From positions 1-29,291 of the forward strand of contig JBDLTZ010000245.1 in the NCBI GenBank assembly GCA_039805565.1: 29,291 nucleotides of DNA. The letters are read 5' to 3'. Shown here one piece after another: positions 14,210 to 21,099 of the stretch; positions within the stretch are counted from its first letter, which is position 1, and each line of letters begins with the position of its first letter. The translations under genes and the position numbers were made by a program. The DNA comes from CALJIC01 sp039805565 (GTDB lineage: Bacteria > Chloroflexota > Chloroflexia > Chloroflexales > Roseiflexaceae). Below the pieces are notes generated by a model, which was given only the letters and a program-made list of their open reading frames with translations, was not told where the DNA came from and searched no databases.

Positions 14210-15409
14210 ATGACCGCACGACTTGCCCCGCACGGCTCACTCCCGCCCGAGATGGTGACATCGCTGCTGAGCACGGCCCAGCGCACCCTTGCGCGCGGCG
14301 ACCTACCGCGCGCAAGGGTGCTCCTGCGGACCCTGGCCGAGCAGGCGCCGAACGATTGGCAGGTATGGCAGGCGCTGGCAGAGATCGCCGAGACCGACGC
14401 GGAGCGCGCGGAGGCTCTGGCCCGCCTCGCAGCCCTGGTGGTGCCCTCCGGCCCGCGCGTCACGGTGCGCCTGAACGATGAGGCGATAGCGGACCAACCG
14501 CCCACCGCCCACCGCCAACCACCCACCGCCCACCGCCCACCGCCAACCGCCCACCGCCAAGAGCTGCTGACGGCTGACGAAGATGAGCCCTGGGCGGCCG
14601 CGGCCCTCACCGCTCACGCCGCGCCGCCGCCCGGCTGGTTCCGCCGCCACTGGCTCACCTACGCCTCCCTGGCGGTGATCGCGCTGCTGCTGCTCGGGTT
14701 GGCCGCGATCGCGCGCGACCGGCTTCCGCCGGCCTCGGCGCCCCAGGCGACGCCGACCCCGGCGCTGCCCACCATGGCGCCGGCGGGCTCGGGCGGTGTC
14801 GTGGCTGATGTGCCCACCGTCGCGCTCCCCACGCTCCCCCCGGCTGAGCCCACCGCGGCTCTGGCCGAGCCTACCCCGGCTCCGACTGAGCCCACCGCGC
14901 CGCCAACCGCCCCGGCAACATCGCCGCCGGCCACCGCCGCGCCCGCCGAGACTACCCCGTCGGCGACCACAGCGCCGACGGCGGCCACGTCGGACGAGGG
15001 GCTGGCGATCGGCCAGGTGGTGGACCGTGGCGACTGGAGCCTGACGGTGCTGCGGCCGGATCACCTCCTGCCCCTGAGCGGCAGTGTCGGGGGGCTGGCT
15101 CCCCAGGGGCGCTTCGTCCTGGCGCTGGTGGCGGTGACCAACCGCGGCACGGGCGCGGCGCCCCTCCCGCCGGACGCGCTGGCGCTGGTAGATGCCCAGG
15201 GCCAGCACTACGCGCCGCTCCCAGCCGCCTCAAGCGCCTACCTCAACGCCTACCAGCGCGGCCTGCGCGGCGACCTGAGCATGGAGGAGCCCGTCCCACC
15301 CGACGCCGGGATCGTCAGCATCCCGGTGATCTTCGACGTGCCTGAGGACGCCACCGGCCTGACGCTGGTGGTGGACAGCGCAGAGACGGGCTGGCGGCTG
15401 GGACAGTAG
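14210..15409 (+). CDS. Second TPR-like / single-TM / Pro-Thr-linker protein
   Basis: A 399-residue protein with the architecture of the preceding gene. TPR-like helices span 15-80 (QRTLARGDLPRARVLLRTL, NDWQVWQALAEIAETDAERA). A linker contains PPTAHRQ repeats at 97-117. One membrane helix is at about 150-168. A Pro/Thr/Ala stalk spans about 175-260. The C-terminal domain, from about 264, has VVDRGDWSLTVLRPDHLLPL and RFVLALVAVTNRGTGAAPLP, like DUF4352-type beta-sandwich domains. The frame runs upstream to 13949, but ATG 14210 is the first sensible start and lies after the repeat array; no strong ribosome site precedes it. The PPTAHRQ stretch is encoded by a heptanucleotide array, and a perfect 16-bp hairpin lies in the TPR codons. 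Probably a functional partner or duplicate of the gene before it. Confidence 0.78.
   Translation: MTARLAPHGSLPPEMVTSLLSTAQRTLARGDLPRARVLLRTLAEQAPNDWQVWQALAEIAETDAERAEALARLAALVVPSGPRVTVRLNDEAIADQPPTAHRQPPTAHRPPPTAHRQELLTADEDEPWAAAALTAHAAPPPGWFRRHWLTYASLAVIALLLLGLAAIARDRLPPASAPQATPTPALPTMAPAGSGGVVADVPTVALPTLPPAEPTAALAEPTPAPTEPTAPPTAPATSPPATAAPAETTPSATTAPTAATSDEGLAIGQVVDRGDWSLTVLRPDHLLPLSGSVGGLAPQGRFVLALVAVTNRGTGAAPLPPDALALVDAQGQHYAPLPAASSAYLNAYQRGLRGDLSMEEPVPPDAGIVSIPVIFDVPEDATGLTLVVDSAETGWRLGQ
14283..14321. repeat. Perfect 16-bp inverted repeat within coding sequence
   Basis: GCACCCTTGCGCGCGG (14283-14298) and its exact reverse complement (14306-14321) flank a 7-nt loop. It encodes the TPR turn RTLARGDLPRARVL of the second TPR/membrane protein, about 75 nt into the gene. 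Confidence 0.85.
14497..14559 (+). repeat. Nine tandem heptads ACCGCCM (array G) in coding sequence
   Basis: Nine uninterrupted 7-nt units, eight of them ACCGCCC or ACCGCCA and one ACCACCC. Because 7 and 3 share no factor, three units encode one 7-residue repeat, so the protein reads PPTAHRQ, PPTAHRP, PPTAHRQ. It sits in the linker between the TPR and membrane segments. The period matches the GACNAAA arrays but the unit differs. Confidence 0.9.
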
Positions 15410-15423
15410 GGCGCTGTTCCAGC

Positions 15424-16323
15424 TCAGGCTGTGCCCGAGCTACCTGGCGGCGCCAGCCGCTCTTCCAGGTACGCCCGCAGCACAAGCGTAGCCGGGGGGA
15501 GCGCCCGCCCCTCGCGTGAGGCCAGCGCCATCGTGCGCTCGAGCGGCTCGCGCAGGCTCAGCACGGCGACCGGCTCGCCCCCCGCGAGCGCCAGTGGCGG
15601 TATCACCGCCACCCCCAGGCCCGCCTCGGTGAGCCGCAGCACCATCGAGAGTGACCCGCCGTTGAGCACCACCCGCGGAGTGAACCCGGCTGCCCTGCAG
15701 GCCGCGAGCGTTGCCTCGCGCACGTAGGCCCCCGACTCGTAGAGCAGAAACGGCTCGTCCGCCAGATCTTCGAAGGACACCTCCCCCCGGCCCGCGAGCC
15801 AGTGCCCCTCGGCCACCACCAGCACCAGCCGCTCCGCGAACAGCGGCGTCACCCGCAGCCCCTGGCGCGGCACGGGCAGCGTCACCACCGCCACATCCAC
15901 CTCGCCGGAGTCGAGCAGCCCCAGCAGCTGCTGCGTGCTCCCCTCGTGCATGCTGAGTTCGATCTGTGGGTACTGCCGGTGGAACGCCGCCAGCACGCCC
16001 GGCAGCAGCCGCTCCCCCACCGTCGGCGGCGCCCCGATCGCCACCCGCCCGCCCCCTAGCCCGCCGCGCTGGCGCATCTCAGCGCGCGCGGCCTCCACCT
16101 GCGCCAGGATCGTGCGGGCGTGCTCCAGCAGGGCGTGTCCCGCGTCCGTCAGGCGGAGGCGGCGCCCCACCCGCTCGAACAGCGGCCCGCCCCCCAGCTC
16201 GTGCTCCAGGTCGTGCAGCTGCTTGGAGATCGCCGGCTGGGCGATCGAGAGCTCGACCGCCGCGCGCGAGACGTGCTGGTGGCGCGCCACCGCCTCGAAG
16301 TAGATCAGGTGCCGCAGCTCCAT
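15424..16323 (-). CDS. LysR-family transcriptional regulator
   Basis: A 299-residue regulator. Residues 1-62 form the LysR winged helix-turn-helix (MELRHLIYFEAVARHQHVSR, AVELSIAQPAISKQLHDLEH, ending RLTDAG). A periplasmic-binding-like effector domain runs from about 88 (GRVAIGAPPTVGERLLPGVL) to the end, with SMHEGSTQQLLGLLDSGEVD typical of the family. ATG 16323 was chosen for the standard N-terminus and the GAGGTAGG 6 nt upstream; the frame extends to 16368. It is divergent from the SDR-like gene, with a palindrome between them, so the usual expectation is that it controls itself and that gene. The ligand is unknown. Its stop lies 14 nt from the stop of the convergent TPR/membrane gene. Confidence 0.95.
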   Translation of the reverse strand: MELRHLIYFEAVARHQHVSRAAVELSIAQPAISKQLHDLEHELGGGPLFERVGRRLRLTDAGHALLEHARTILAQVEAARAEMRQRGGLGGGRVAIGAPPTVGERLLPGVLAAFHRQYPQIELSMHEGSTQQLLGLLDSGEVDVAVVTLPVPRQGLRVTPLFAERLVLVVAEGHWLAGRGEVSFEDLADEPFLLYESGAYVREATLAACRAAGFTPRVVLNGGSLSMVLRLTEAGLGVAVIPPLALAGGEPVAVLSLREPLERTMALASREGRALPPATLVLRAYLEERLAPPGSSGTA

Positions 16324-16358
16324 TGACAGCCTACCTCTCTGCTGTTGAACTTTTAGAT

Positions 16359-16378
16359 ATAGATTCATAATAATCTAT
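16359..16378. promoter_or_regulatory. LysR-type binding palindrome in the divergent intergenic region
   Basis: ATAGATT (16359-16365) and AATCTAT (16372-16378) form a perfect inverted repeat with a 6-nt gap, giving the T-N11-A pattern of LysR sites, in an AT-rich patch that stands out here. A weak plus-strand promoter, TTGGAC (16382-16387), 18 nt, TAGAGT (16406-16411), follows for the divergent gene. Confidence 0.6.
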
Positions 16379-16526
16379 CTATTGGACAGACGCTATCACA
16401 GCTGCTAGAGTCAGATCACCCAATACCAGATGCTCTGCGCCGCTGATGCCGCAGCCGGGGATATCCCCCGACTGCGCCTGCGTGCGCCCAGCGCGGCCGA
16501 CGCGCCACCCAGAAAGAAGGATGACG

Positions 16527-17180
16527 ATGAGCACCACGACCGACGAGTTCCGCGACCGGACGATCTACCTGATCGGCGACTACCTGCGCCCGCACCTGGC
16601 CGAGCTCATCCGTGCCTTCCTCGAGGAGCGCGGCGCGGCGCGCGTCGTGCTGCTCACCGAGCGCTACGAGACAGCCCAGGAGATGCTCGCGGCGATGCGT
16701 CACTACTGCGAGGACGGGCGGCTGCGCGCGCTCGGCACCGACGGCACGATCGGCGAGTCGATCGCGCGGGCGCGTGCGCACTTCGGCGATCCGCACTTCG
16801 TGGTCTCCACCCCGTTCCGCCCGCTGCTGCGCCCCTGGCACACGCCGGCGGAGCGCCAGATGAGCGAGGCGGTGGCCGAGCAGCTGACGCACCACGCACG
16901 CGTGGCGCAGCAGCTGGCGGAGATCGAGGGGGTGCGCCTGATGGTGGTGACGCCCGGGGCCAGCGTGGCGTCCGCGGTGGAGCAGGCGGTGTGCCCTATG
17001 CTGGGGGCGTTCGCGGGAGATCAGAGCGGCGGCGTGGTGCGCCAGATCGACCTGGCCTACCACACCGAGGAGTATGAGTCCACGGCCGAGGCGGCTGCGG
17101 CGTCGCTGCGGCGCTTCATCACGGCTGTGCTGGGCGGAGGCTGGGAGGGGGAGCGCCAGCTGCGCGCGCAGCACGCCTAG
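16527..17180 (+). CDS. Rossmann-fold, degenerate SDR-like protein under divergent LysR control
   Basis: A 217-residue cytoplasmic protein. The order TIYLIGDYLRPHLAELIRAF, ERGAARVVLLTER, RLRALGTDGTIGESI and EGVRLMVVTPGASVAS resembles the beta-alpha pattern of short-chain dehydrogenases. The glycine-rich TGxxxGxG cofactor motif and a YxxxK pair are both missing, so it is probably not a standard oxidoreductase. ATG 16527 follows AAGAAGG by 6 nt; the frame begins at 16446. A LysR regulator is divergent, which suggests this gene is its target. The product may bind a nucleotide or serve as a non-catalytic partner; I cannot assign a function. Confidence 0.6.
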   Translation: MSTTTDEFRDRTIYLIGDYLRPHLAELIRAFLEERGAARVVLLTERYETAQEMLAAMRHYCEDGRLRALGTDGTIGESIARARAHFGDPHFVVSTPFRPLLRPWHTPAERQMSEAVAEQLTHHARVAQQLAEIEGVRLMVVTPGASVASAVEQAVCPMLGAFAGDQSGGVVRQIDLAYHTEEYESTAEAAAASLRRFITAVLGGGWEGERQLRAQHA

Positions 17181-17199
17181 GCGCACCCGGACACAACAA

Positions 17200-17234
17200 A
17201 GCGGCGGGGCGTGCGTACAGCACACCCCGCCGCT
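17200..17234. terminator. Bidirectional terminator hairpin between convergent genes
   Basis: A 15-bp GC-rich stem (17200-17214 with 17220-17234) with a 5-nt loop. The one non-Watson-Crick position becomes a G-U pair in the minus-strand RNA. On the minus strand it is followed by TTTGTTGTGT, so it best serves the oxidoreductase gene, and it can also stop the plus-strand gene. Confidence 0.75.
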
Positions 17235-17250
17235 CTGTGCTTGTGCAGTG

Positions 17251-18297
17251 CTACATATCGAAGCGCACCGCGCGGCCGAGCTCGGCGCTGCGGTACATCG
17301 CGTCGATGATCTCGGTGACCTGCAGCGCCTGGTGGGCCTGCGAGATCGGCTGCCGCCCCTCGCGGATCGCGTCCACGAAGTCGGCCGCCTGCACGTCGCC
17401 GGGGTTGTCCTTCTCGCCCGGCACCCAGTCCGGCTTCCAGGTGGTCAGCATATCGTGCGCGGCCTTGTTCACCGAGAGCGGGAACACCTCCAGGCCGGCC
17501 TCGGTGCCCGAGAGCGAGATGTTCTCCTTCGACTCGGGGATGTTCAGCGCCCAGGAGCACTCCATGATCATCGAGGCGCCGTTCTCGAAGCGCACGAACC
17601 CAGCTACCTGGTCCTCGACGGTGAACTCCTTGTAGTTCCACTGGCCCCACGGGTTGACGTTCGGGCGCTTGCCGAGGTTCTGCGACAGGCTGGCGCACAC
17701 CTCGACCGGCTTCGGATTGCCCATGAGCCACAGCGCGCTGTCCAGCAGGTGCACGCCGAAGTCGATCATCGCGCCGCCGCCCTGAATGTCCTTGTGGACG
17801 AACGAACCCCAGGAGGGGATGCCGCGCCGGCGCAGCGCGGTGACGCGCGTCATGTAGACGTCGCCGAGCTCGCCCGACTCGACCACCTTGCGCGCGGCGC
17901 GGACGTTCGCCATGTGGCGGTAGTGGAAGGCGATGCTAAGGATCTTGCCCGCCTTCTCAGCGGCCGCCATCATCTGGCGCGCCTCGGCGGGGTCGAGCGC
18001 CATCGGCTTCTCGCACAGCACGTGCAGGCCGTGCTCGAGGGCGACGATCGTCGCCGGCGCGTGGTACTTGTTCGGCGTGCAGATCACCACCGCGTCGAGC
18101 TGCTCCTTCTCGATCATCTCGCGGTAGTCGCTGTATACGGCAGGGATGGCGTACTCGGCCGCCACGGCGTTCGCTGAGTCCACCATCACGTCGGCCACGG
18201 CGGCCACGGTGGCGTGCGGGTTGCGCTGGAAGCAGGGGAGGTGGCGGCCGCGGGCGATGCCACCAGTGCCGACAATGCCGATCCTCAGCTTGCTCAT
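17251..18297 (-). CDS. Gfo/Idh/MocA-family NAD(P)-dependent oxidoreductase
   Basis: A 348-residue enzyme. The N-terminal Rossmann domain begins IGIVGTGGIARGRHLP (residues 6-21). The hallmark EKP motif is at 96-98 (HVLCEKPMALD). The C-terminal domain has GGGAMIDFGVHLLDSALWLM, carrying the conserved Asp/His pair. Family members oxidise or reduce sugars, inositols and related polyols. The GH42 enzyme is about 7 kb away, so a sugar role is only suggestive. ATG 18297 is preceded by AAGGAG but with about 12 nt spacing, longer than ideal. Full length, no signal peptide, so cytoplasmic. A terminator hairpin follows the stop. Confidence 0.93.
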   Translation of the reverse strand: MSKLRIGIVGTGGIARGRHLPCFQRNPHATVAAVADVMVDSANAVAAEYAIPAVYSDYREMIEKEQLDAVVICTPNKYHAPATIVALEHGLHVLCEKPMALDPAEARQMMAAAEKAGKILSIAFHYRHMANVRAARKVVESGELGDVYMTRVTALRRRGIPSWGSFVHKDIQGGGAMIDFGVHLLDSALWLMGNPKPVEVCASLSQNLGKRPNVNPWGQWNYKEFTVEDQVAGFVRFENGASMIMECSWALNIPESKENISLSGTEAGLEVFPLSVNKAAHDMLTTWKPDWVPGEKDNPGDVQAADFVDAIREGRQPISQAHQALQVTEIIDAMYRSAELGRAVRFDM

Positions 18298-18422
18298 GAT
18301 GAATCTGTGCTCCTTGATAGGGCTGTTCGATCTGGTGCGTGCGTCGTTGCCATGCTGAAATGCGCCCGAGGGCCTGACACGCAGAGCTGCGACCCGCGCT
18401 CCCGCGTATATGATATGCGAAG

Positions 18423-18444
18423 TTCGCCTTTTGTGTGCGGCGAA
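18423..18444. promoter_or_regulatory. Inverted repeat in the divergent gap before the oxidoreductase and hydrolase genes
   Basis: TTCGCC (18423-18428) and GGCGAA (18439-18444) flank a 10-nt T-rich gap; a possible operator. The rest of the 259-nt gap (18298-18556) holds a -10-like TACAAT at 18499-18504 on the plus strand, without a clear -35, that could serve the hydrolase gene. Confidence 0.3.
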
Positions 18445-18556
18445 ATGGTATCAGAAGATAACATTCTATTAACGCGTGCTCGCCGCGTGCCGCTGCGGTA
18501 CAATACTGCGAGAGCGATCCCGCCCGGTTCGTGAGATACGCCAGGAGCCGACGCAG

Positions 18557-19378
18557 ATGTCTCAGCCACCACTCACCTCCTCCACAGAGAGCTGCTGCGA
18601 CGCGGCCCATCTGTGCTATCTGCGCGCGGGGGCTGGCGGCCGAGGGACGCTGCTGCTGCACGGCTGGGGTGACTCGAAGGAGATCTGGCGGCCGACGCTC
18701 CCGGCACTGGCGCAGCGCGGCCTGACCGTGGCGCCCGACATGCCAGGCCATGGCCGCTCACCACTGGCCGGCGCGGCGCGCATGGCCGATCTGGCGCGGC
18801 GGATCACCACGCTGGCCGATTCGCTCGGGCTCGCGGAGTTCGACCTGGTGGGCCACTCGATGGGCGGCAATGTGGCGCTGGAGCTGGCCCTGACGCACCC
18901 GGGACGCGTGCGGCGGCTGGTGCTGGTAGACCCCGCGGCGCTCGGGCCGGAGATGCCATTCTACACGCGCATCTACCTGCACAGCACGGCCGGCTGGGCC
19001 ACTCTGCGCGCCTCACTGGCGCTCTACGCCGGCCTCGCAGGCCTGGCCGAGCGCCTCCCTAACGGCCGCCGCCTGGCGTACGCGGTCCCTGGCCTGCGAC
19101 GCACCCTGACCACCGCCCAGACCAGCCCCGAGAGCCTGCGCGTGCTGCTGCGGGGCCTGTTCGACAACCCGCTCGGGCCGCGGCTGGCGGAGGTGCGGCA
19201 GCCCACGCTCGTAATCGGCGGTGAGCTCGACCCGTTGGTGCCGTCGTGGCTCTCCCGCCGCGTGGCACGGCTCATCCCCGGCGCACGCTACGCCGGCATT
19301 CTGCGGGCCGCCCACCACCCGATGGACGAGTGCCCGCGTGAGTTCGAGCGGCTCGTGCTGGACTTCCTGGATGCGTAG
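18557..19378 (+). CDS. Alpha/beta-hydrolase fold protein
   Basis: A 273-residue hydrolase. LLLHGWGDSKEIW (about 32-44) is the oxyanion-hole region. The nucleophile is S101 in VGHSMGG, the acid is D225 in GGELDPLVPSW, and the base is H253 or H254 in RAAHHPMDE, so the triad is complete. The cap region (about 135-200) is rich in Leu and Ala. This is the esterase, lipase or C-C hydrolase type, and the substrate cannot be told. ATG 18557 follows AGGAG by 9 nt; the frame begins at 18476. No signal peptide, so cytoplasmic. The ACT-domain gene follows after 56 nt on the same strand and may be in the same transcript. Confidence 0.92.
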   Translation: MSQPPLTSSTESCCDAAHLCYLRAGAGGRGTLLLHGWGDSKEIWRPTLPALAQRGLTVAPDMPGHGRSPLAGAARMADLARRITTLADSLGLAEFDLVGHSMGGNVALELALTHPGRVRRLVLVDPAALGPEMPFYTRIYLHSTAGWATLRASLALYAGLAGLAERLPNGRRLAYAVPGLRRTLTTAQTSPESLRVLLRGLFDNPLGPRLAEVRQPTLVIGGELDPLVPSWLSRRVARLIPGARYAGILRAAHHPMDECPREFERLVLDFLDA

Positions 19379-19434
19379 CTGGGAAGACAAACGGCGAGGC
19401 AGACGACTGAGTTCATGCCCTTGAGGATACAGCC

Positions 19435-19890
19435 ATGACAGAATTTTCCGCAGACTCACGCTTGGCGCGCATCATCGGCACGATGCAGTGGCGCGTGCGC
19501 CCGGAGCGGCTGATGCTGGTGGGGATCGACCCGCGCGAGCAGCCGGTGGCGCTCCGCCTCGTGTCCGGCTTCACGGGCCGCTTCTGGCAGATCACGGTGG
19601 AGCCCGAGGTAGTCACGCTGGCGCTCGAGGAGTCGGACTGGCGCGCGGTGAGCCCGGCCTTCCCGCGGGCGCGCGTGGAGCGCCCCTACCGTGCGATCTC
19701 ATTCGAGGTGGACCTGCCGCCGGACCTGGTGGGGTTCATGGCGGTGCTGAGCGGGGCGCTGGCTTCGGCGGGGGTGCCGCTGCTGGCGGTGTCCGGCTTC
19801 ACGCGTGACCATCTGCTGGTGCGGGAGGCAGACCTGGAGCGCGCCGAGGCCTGTATCGCCGAGCTCGTGGCGCGCGCGGGGCGAGGGTAA
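19435..19890 (+). CDS. ACT-domain protein (COG3603-like)
   Basis: A 151-residue protein of the small stand-alone ACT type. The first part (RPERLMLVGIDPREQPVALR, then FWQITVEPEVVTLALEESDW) and the second ACT-like half (ISFEVDLPPDLVGFMAVLSG, ALASAGVPLLAVSGFTRDHL, LVREADLERAEACI) follow the family pattern. ACT domains usually bind amino acids and regulate enzymes; in this family the target is unknown. ATG 19435 follows GAGGA by 7 nt. The stop lies 3 nt from the stop of the convergent DNA methyltransferase. Probably co-transcribed with the hydrolase upstream. Confidence 0.85.
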   Translation: MTEFSADSRLARIIGTMQWRVRPERLMLVGIDPREQPVALRLVSGFTGRFWQITVEPEVVTLALEESDWRAVSPAFPRARVERPYRAISFEVDLPPDLVGFMAVLSGALASAGVPLLAVSGFTRDHLLVREADLERAEACIAELVARAGRG

Positions 19891-19893
19891 GCT

Positions 19894-21012
19894 CTACTTC
19901 TTCTTCAGCACGAAGATGTACTCGTGCTTGAACACGTAGAAACCACCGGCCAGCGCACGGTACTTCCACAGCTCCCGCTGCTGACGCTTGCCGGCGGTGC
20001 CCTCGAAGTTCTTCACCACGATGCTCTTGAGCGAGAAGCCGCGCTGGAGCACCTCGTTCATCGCCTGGAAGCCAAGCGGGATCCACTCGCCACGCGCGTA
20101 CTTGTCCCCGATCACTAGCGCCAGGTAGCGCCTGCGCTCCAGCACCGGCGCCACATTCTCCACTACGTTCCCCAGCATCGCCAGGAACGCGTCCACCGTG
20201 GCGGCGTTCGAGAGGTCGCGCGGGTCATCGCTGAAGCGGATGATGTCGAAGTACGGCGGGTGCAGCACCACAAGCTGGGCGTGCTTCCGGCCGTGGCGCT
20301 CGAGCAGGCCGCGGAAGTCGTACGAGGCGCTGTCGCCGCTGTGGACCTCGGCCACCGTCCGGCTCGGGCAGGTCTCCGCCGCAGCCAGCCGGCGCGCCAG
20401 GTCGGCCACACTGGGCTGCAGGTCCACCCCCAGGGCGTTGCGCCCCAGCCGGCGCGCCTCGATCAGCGTGGTGCCCGAGCCGGCGAACGGGTCGATCACC
20501 CAGTCGCCGGGGCGGGTGTAGCGCCGCATCATCTGGTTTGGGATCTGCGGGATGAAGTTGCCCCAGTAGGCCGCGGTGTGGACGCCGCTGCTGTCGCGCC
20601 GCTCGAGCTGCCACAGGCTGTCGGTGAGGATGTCGTCGTACTCTTTCCAGCGGTTGAGGTTGATGTCGTTGATCGCGGCGGTGCGGACCTCGGTGACGCT
20701 GCGGATGAGCCGCTCGATATAGTAGCGCGCCCGGTCCAGCGTCTGCGCCTGGCCGATCTGCGCCAGCTCGCCGTCGAGCACACGCTGGCTGAAGACCGCC
20801 GCCTCGCCCTCCTGTGCCGCTCCGCGCAGCGAGCTCCCCGGCCGCTCGACCTCGCCCCGCAGGGCGTCCACCGCCTCGCGCAGCGCGCCGATCCCCCCTG
20901 CCTCGCGCAGCCTGCCAAGCTCATCGAGCAGCCGCGGCTTGCTCAGCTGGATCGGATCGTCGAGACGGTCGGCGCGCGGGCCGTGGTGCGGCGGGGTGGG
21001 GAAGTCCGACAC
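19894..21012 (-). CDS. DNA methyltransferase (N4-cytosine/N6-adenine type) with HPPY motif, no restriction partner seen
   Basis: A 372-residue protein. RRYTRPGDWVIDPFAGSGTT (about 163-182) combines motif X-like sequence with SAM motif I, and GRNALGVDLQP is motif II. The catalytic motif IV is HPPYFDIIRF (HPPY at 251-254) where amino-methyltransferases normally have DPPY, NPPY or SPPY. The C-terminus (VIGDKYARGEWIPLGFQAMN, FKHEYIFVLKK) resembles COG0863-type enzymes. GTG 21012 was chosen because AAGGA sits 9 nt upstream and the promoter places the transcript start near 21047; the frame extends to a TTG at 21042. No restriction nuclease is visible beside it, so it may be an orphan regulatory methylase or part of an unusual system. 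The target sequence cannot be told. Confidence 0.85.
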   Translation of the reverse strand: MSDFPTPPHHGPRADRLDDPIQLSKPRLLDELGRLREAGGIGALREAVDALRGEVERPGSSLRGAAQEGEAAVFSQRVLDGELAQIGQAQTLDRARYYIERLIRSVTEVRTAAINDINLNRWKEYDDILTDSLWQLERRDSSGVHTAAYWGNFIPQIPNQMMRRYTRPGDWVIDPFAGSGTTLIEARRLGRNALGVDLQPSVADLARRLAAAETCPSRTVAEVHSGDSASYDFRGLLERHGRKHAQLVVLHPPYFDIIRFSDDPRDLSNAATVDAFLAMLGNVVENVAPVLERRRYLALVIGDKYARGEWIPLGFQAMNEVLQRGFSLKSIVVKNFEGTAGKRQQRELWKYRALAGGFYVFKHEYIFVLKKK

Positions 21013-21053
21013 AGCAGGGTTTCCTTGGATGATCACATGCAATCGATGGCCAC

Positions 21054-21082
21054 AGTATACGATAGATGAGCCATGTCTGCAA
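21054..21082 (-). promoter_or_regulatory. Promoter for the DNA methyltransferase
   Basis: Minus-strand TTGCAG (21077-21082), 17-nt spacer, TATACT (21054-21059). It lies between the methyltransferase and the upstream giant gene, so the methyltransferase can be transcribed separately. Predicted start near 21047. Confidence 0.7.
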
Positions 21083-21099
21083 TAGCGTATGTAAGTATT

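Noticed and set aside
14497..14559. CRISPR-like array
   Set aside because: The units are 7 nt with no spacers, and no cas gene is present.
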